Shown here piece by piece: positions 40,851 through 45,517 of a stretch of 45,517 nucleotides of DNA (its first letter is position 1; each line of letters starts with the position of its first letter). This DNA is from Micractinium sp. NFX-FRZ (lineage: Eukaryota > Chlorophyta > Trebouxiophyceae > Chlorellales > Chlorellaceae): contig JAPTJF010000484.1 of assembly GCA_029339195.1 (NCBI GenBank), forward strand, positions 1 through 45,517, given 5' to 3'. The notes below the pieces were generated by a model. That model was given only the letters and a program-made list of their open reading frames with translations, searched no databases and was not told where the DNA came from. Made by a program: the position numbers and the translations under genes.

Positions 40851-43800
40851 ATGCGAGTCCAGGCAGCGTTGTTGCTGCTCTTGGTGGGCGCCGCGTCCGC
40901 GCTCCATGGTGCGTGCGGCGGCGCAGCCGGTGTCCGCTGCCCCCTCGAGATCCTCTCCAGAGGCATTGCAGAGGGGGGACTGCAGAGGGGGGTGGGGCTT
41001 GAAGAGTCGGGCAGGGTGGCTGCACTGCCACTGCCGCCGCGCCCGCCTGCCCGCCTGCTGCCTGCCGGCCGCCACCCGTTCACCTGCCCTCCCCGTGACC
41101 TGCTGCAGACCGCAAGCTTTTGCAGAGCAGCGCCTCCGCCTCATCCGCTGCGTCAGCCAGCGCCGCGCGCGGCCTAGGTGAGCGGGGCGTTGTGCGCGCA
41201 GCGGGGCTGCCGGCTGCTGGCGCCCGTCTGACTCAGCTGCCGGTCCCCATTACGGCCCCGCCCCTCCCCCAACTCTCACCTGTCCGCCGCCATTCCTCCC
41301 TTCCGCTGCGCAGCCACCGCGTTCTCCAGCGCCCAGGCCGAAGCATCCGGCAAGGGAGCCAGCACGCTCGCTCAGGCAGCGGCCAGTGCCCAGGGCGTCG
41401 GCCCCCAGACCTCCGCCGCCGCCTCCGCCTGGGCCTCCGCCGCAGCTCAGGGTGCGTGGGCAGGGTGTGCATAACGCTGCCGTGTGTGGGAGGCAACAGG
41501 AGGGGGTGAGGCCTGTTGTTTTGTTGCCTCGGCACCTTGGAAAAGATCTCTCCAGAGCCCTGGGTGATCACTCCTGTAAGTGCGTGGCACCCCCCAAACC
41601 TTCACCCCCCTGCGTACCTTCACCTGCGTGCCTTCGCACACTGCCCCCAGTACCTTCACTCGCCCCCCACTGGCCCGTGTGTGGCCCCTCCACCCTCATG
41701 CAGGCGGCGCCTCGAGCTCAGCGGCCGCCCAGGCAACCGCCCAAGCCATCGCCAGCTCCTACGCCCAGAGCAAGGCGGTGGCTGCCGCCGTTGCCCATGC
41801 GTTCGTCACTTCCACCGCTGACGTGGAGGCACTGAAGCAGACCTGGGTCCTGGTGAGTGAGGTTGAGTGCGATATGGGTGCGCTGCGCGACGGCGGCGCA
41901 GAGCAGGAACGCTGCCTGGGCGGTGAGTCCGGCTGGGTGGAGTGCGGGCAGGCCTTTTGCAGCATTCTGGCGGAAGTCTGCACGCCGGCTGCGCCATCTT
42001 CAGGAAGCTTCTTCTTTAATGAGTCTTGAAAACCCCACACCTGGCCCACCCACCGGGCCCTTCATCCCGCAATCTTCTTCCACTCCACCCTTGCCCACAC
42101 CTCGCCTCCCTCTCCCCCCCTCCCGCCCCTTCCCCTGCAGTCCCTCTCCGACGCCATCTGCCTGGTCCCTGAGAACGCGGGTGTCGCCATTGCCGTCGCC
42201 TACACGTAAGCGATTTCGCCGGGCTGTTAGGAATGCGGGCTGTTTGTGTGTTGTGAGGAATCTGCGCTGTTTGTGGGCTGTCTGCGACTCTGGGATGGGC
42301 TGCGGGATGCCAACAGCGGCACTGCCAGGTGCCTGCCACCTGTGCCCCCATCGCCCCACAGACCCCCTCGCCAAGATCCCCTCCCGTTCCTCCTGCCCCC
42401 TTCATGCCCTCGTCCTGCCTCCTGCCCTCCTCTCTTCCTCTCCCCTTCTCCCACTCCTCCTCCCACTCCTTGGTGCCCCTACTCCCCACACTTCCTGCCA
42501 GGGTTGCCCAGCTCATCTCGTGCCACCACCGCTCTCACGCCCGCCCACCCCACATGCGAGCCTCCTAACTGCCACCCCTCCCCCCGCCCCCCTCTGGTGC
42601 AGCGACGCGGCTGCCTACGACGCCGCCACCTGCCAGACCTCCTGCAAGGTGTCCGAGTTTGCCATCGCCACAATCACCGCCCTGGCAGAGTCCATCGACA
42701 AGTGCGGCTGCGAGAAGGCCTCCGTTGCGCTGGCGCAGGTGGGCGGTGGTTGCTTTACTGGTAGTGCAGGATGGGGTGTGGTCTGTGTGGGATGGGGTAG
42801 GGCAAGGCGGCAAGAGTGGTGGGTAGATAAGGTTTGGCGAGTCGCATTGAACTGGCACGTGAGGCGGCCTTTTGAGGGGCAGAGACATCTACAGTGTGTC
42901 TGCCGGCTCACCTCCTTCTCTGCCTTGCGTGCCCCACCCCACCCCACCGCCCGTACCCGTTGTGCTCTTTGCCGCAGGCTGTGGCTGAGCTGGGTTCCAG
43001 CGATGCCTACAAATTCCTGGAGGCACTTGCACTGGTGAGCAGAGGCTGGCTGGGCAAGCAGCCTGGGTGGAAGCCCCTTCCTGGGAAAAGCAGGGGTGGC
43101 AACCGGAAGCACCGAGCCATTGTGCTTGCAGCCATGCATGCCCTCTGCTCCTGCTCGGGCTGCGCCCTGCCTGCTCACAGCGCCCTCCTCACGCACCTTC
43201 CTACCCACCCACCCACTAAACCCCACGCTTTGCCACCCTTCTCCCCTTCCCCCCCCACTGCAGGCCTCTGCCCAGGCTGGGATTGTGCTGCCCCCCTGCG
43301 TCTTCCCCATCTCATGCGTCTACATCGCACCCGTGAGCGCCGCCCCTGCCCCTGCCCGCTGCCTGTGCCTGCCTCTTCCTCTCCCTTGTCGTGTTCTCTG
43401 TTTCCCCCCTTCCTCACCCCTCCCCTGATCCGCTGCGCGTACCTGGCACCCACGAGTGCCACTGTATGCTCCCTGCTCTGGCGTCGTCTCCCCCTCAACC
43501 CTGCAATCCCTCGCGCATGTCCTCCTTCCGCCTTGCCTTTCCAACCCCTGGCCGCGTGCTTCCTGCTGATGCCTGCCTGCCAGCCATGATCATCCCGACA
43601 CCTGCCTGCACATTGGTTTGTTCAATTATTGTGCCTCCCTCCCGCCCACCCCAACGCAGATCATCGTGAGCTACACCTGCCGCAAGCCGGTGTACGTCGT
43701 GCTCGCGCAGGTGAGGCAGTGGACAGGGAACTCCATAGGGCAGGGTGTGGCCAGCCTGGGCGGGGCGAACGGCTTGGTTTGGGGCATGGCCTGCCACGAC

Positions 43801-45110
43801 AGACACTTGTCCAAAATGCGCGTTGGAGGGGGGGCCGGGGGCGGGGGTGGGGGTGGGGCACTCGCTTGTTCTGTCAGCCTCCAGCACCCATTCCCCTCCG
43901 CCTGGTGGTGGCAGCGCCTCTCCACCCCTCCCCTCTTGACACACCCCCCTTCCACCCTCCCCCCCCCGCTGGATCCTGCCTGCAGTGCGCCTACCAGCCC
44001 AAGGTGGTCATCATCTGCGGCAAGGCGGGCCTGCCCGTCTTTGTGGAGCAGGTGTGGCCCCCGGCTGGGGGGTGCAGGTGGAGTGTGGCAACAGCAACTT
44101 GCCGGCCTGCGCAGTCTGTCGGTCAAAGAGCGTGCTCGGACAGAGGCACAGCACGCTGAGGATTGCTCTGCTCACCAGCCCACTTTGCCGCCCCCCTGCG
44201 GACCCATCGCCGCGCTGCACCCCTGCGCTGCGCTTCTCCCGCCGTCGCTCATCTGCCATTTCTTGCCGTGCAAATACAAGGGACTCAACCTGGCCCGCCT
44301 GCACCCCCCCCTCCGTTCCCCTTGCTGCAGGCCACTCGTCCGGTGAAGCTGGTCCTAGCCAGCGCCGAAGCCAGGGCATCCGCCAGCGCGACGGCCTCCG
44401 CCACAGCCAGCGCTGCCGCCTCCGCCGCCGCCTCCGCCGCTTCCTCTGCCCAAGTGACGGGAGGCGCCGCCACCACCGAGGCTCAGGCTGCTGCTGAGGC
44501 GTCTGCCGAGGCGTCCTCTGAGGGCCAAGGCTCCGCTGCTGCCCTGGCCACGGCCCAAGCACGCGTGGCCTCCCGTGTGCGCGGCAGGGCGGCTTCGGCA
44601 TCGGCTGACTCCAGCGCTGCCGCCAGTGCCGACGGCGAGGGTGGACAGGCGGCGGCGCAGGCCGACTCCAGCGCTGCTGTCACCACGGGCACTGGCGCGG
44701 GCACCGGCACCGGCACCCGCAGGGCATCCCCTCCCCCGCCCCCTCCCACCGCTACCGGCCGCGGCTCCCGCACTCGGGGCCAGGGCGAGGAGGTTGAGCA
44801 GTCCCCTCCCCCGCCCCCACCTCCCACCACCGGCCGTCGAGGTGTGGTCATTCAGGGGCAGGTGGACGAGCAGTCCCCTCCCCCGCTCCCACCACCCACT
44901 GACACTGGCCGCGGCTCCCGCACCCGGTCTGAGGAGGTTGAGCAGTCCCCTCCCCCGCCGCCCGCTGAGGACCGCCGCGGCTCGCGCACCCAGACCCAGG
45001 AGGAAGAGCAGTCTCCTCCCCCTCCCCCGCCCCCTGAGCCCACCCCGCCGCCACCCGCCGCCACCCTCTCTGATGCCCAGTGTGCCCAGATTTGCGCGGG
45101 TGCCTGGCAG
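40851..45110 (+). CDS. Secreted Ala/Ser-rich protein with a Pro-rich repeat region, 3' end missing
   Basis: Eleven exons with matching phases: 40851-40908, 41109-41177, 41314-41451, 41704-41852, 42141-42205, 42603-42738, 42978-43034, 43264-43332, 43660-43710, 43986-44051 and 44331-45110. The first encodes a signal peptide (MRVQAALLLLLVGAASALHG). An Ala/Ser-rich part follows, then a middle domain with spaced cysteines (CQTSCKVSEF, KCGCEKASVALAQ, PPCVFPISCVYIAP, YTCRKPVYVVLAQ), another long Ala/Ser part, and four Pro-rich units (about 44727-45056) of the form EQSPPPPP and RGSRT. SPPPPP runs are typical hydroxyproline-glycosylation sites in algal wall proteins. The last exon probably ends at a GC donor (TGGCAG|GCAAGT, 45111); reading on instead gives a stop at 45192. 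It is likely an extracellular matrix or cell-wall glycoprotein. The family is unrecognised. Confidence 0.78.
44727..45056 (+). repeat. Coding Pro-rich tandem repeats
   Basis: Four imperfect units of roughly 20-25 codons combine an acidic EEVEQ or EEEQ, SPPPPPPP, and a TxTGRGSRTR linker. They lie at the end of the last exon seen of the secreted protein. Confidence 0.85.
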
Positions 45111-45471
45111 GCAAGTGGTGGGCCATCTTGTGCGACTGCTTTTCACTTTGGTGTGGGCAGCGGGTTGAGGGAGGGCGCGGGCGAGGGAGGGTAGAGGTGC
45201 AGAGTCAGGCTTGTCATGCAGGCGAGAAGTGCAGTGGAGATGGAGGGGCATGGGGGGGGGGACGATGGGAGGGCCATGCAATCCTGAGCGCTGCCTGCTG
45301 GCCGGGACGATACTGTGTGCGCATCATGGCTGCTGTACCTCGGTCTGGCATGTGCGGGCACTGGCAAACTGTCTGATGGCCGATTGCCCTCGTCTCCTCT
45401 CCAAAGCGCCCGTTGTCACTGCCCCTCGTCAGTTATGCACTCCTCCCCCCCCCCCCCCCCCCCCCCCCCCC

Positions 45472-45514
<43 letters not shown>

Positions 45515-45517
45515 ACC
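45111..45517. other. Probable intron of the secreted-protein gene, ending in a poly-C tract
   Basis: No exon was recognised after 45110. The window ends with an almost pure C run at 45445-45514, broken by one T at 45472. Confidence 0.6.

Overview
This is nuclear DNA from a green alga (chlorophyte). The base composition is very GC-rich. Genes are split into many short exons by introns of about 100-500 bp with GT-AG and occasional GC-AG borders. TGTAA-type polyadenylation motifs follow several genes. Recognisable products include a complex I subunit, an AAP-type amino acid permease, EXO70 and a Pro/Ala-rich secreted protein. No bacterial operon, rRNA, tRNA or CRISPR was seen. Exon borders were built by hand from splice sites, reading frame and intron phase; they are models, not transcript-supported.  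Layout, left to right. (1) 90-1086, +: last three exons of the 24-kDa complex I subunit (NDUFV2). (2) 1943-3336 and 4720-6181, both -: two tandem paralogues of an unrecognised, probably organelle-targeted protein, each with four matching exons. They sit in a segmental duplication of about 2.4-2.6 kb (about 1630-4200 and 4430-6818). Copy 1 carries a fragment of the 3' end of the neighbouring kinase gene. (3) 6743-16434, -: a 22-exon receptor-like kinase of 1492 residues. It has a signal peptide, three copies of a Cys-containing PAN/apple-like ectodomain module built from repeated exon sets, one membrane span, a TKL-like kinase domain and a low-complexity tail. (4) 16435-16839: short divergent promoter region. 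(5) 16840-31844, +: amino acid permease with about 30 exons. One intron (24408-30259) is 5.85 kb and contains further coding signal on both strands. (6) Inside that intron: an unknown minus-strand gene (24449-26969), a small plus-strand acidic/Lys-rich protein (27023-28082) and more minus-strand coding exons (28530-29465). (7) 32921-34420, +: algal membrane protein of unknown function. (8) 35373-40023, +: EXO70. (9) 40851-45110 and beyond, +: secreted Ala/Ser-rich protein ending in a Pro-rich (SPPPPP) repeat region, running off the window, whose last 70 bases are almost pure C.  The genes do not form one pathway. EXO70 (polarised secretion), the secreted Pro-rich protein and the receptor kinase all concern the cell surface, but their proximity need not mean co-function. 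The most notable structures are the exon-module amplification in the kinase ectodomain, genes nested in the permease intron, a 32-bp GT...AG unit tandemly repeated at that intron's donor site, and two cases where the 5' end of an exon is duplicated in the intron just upstream.
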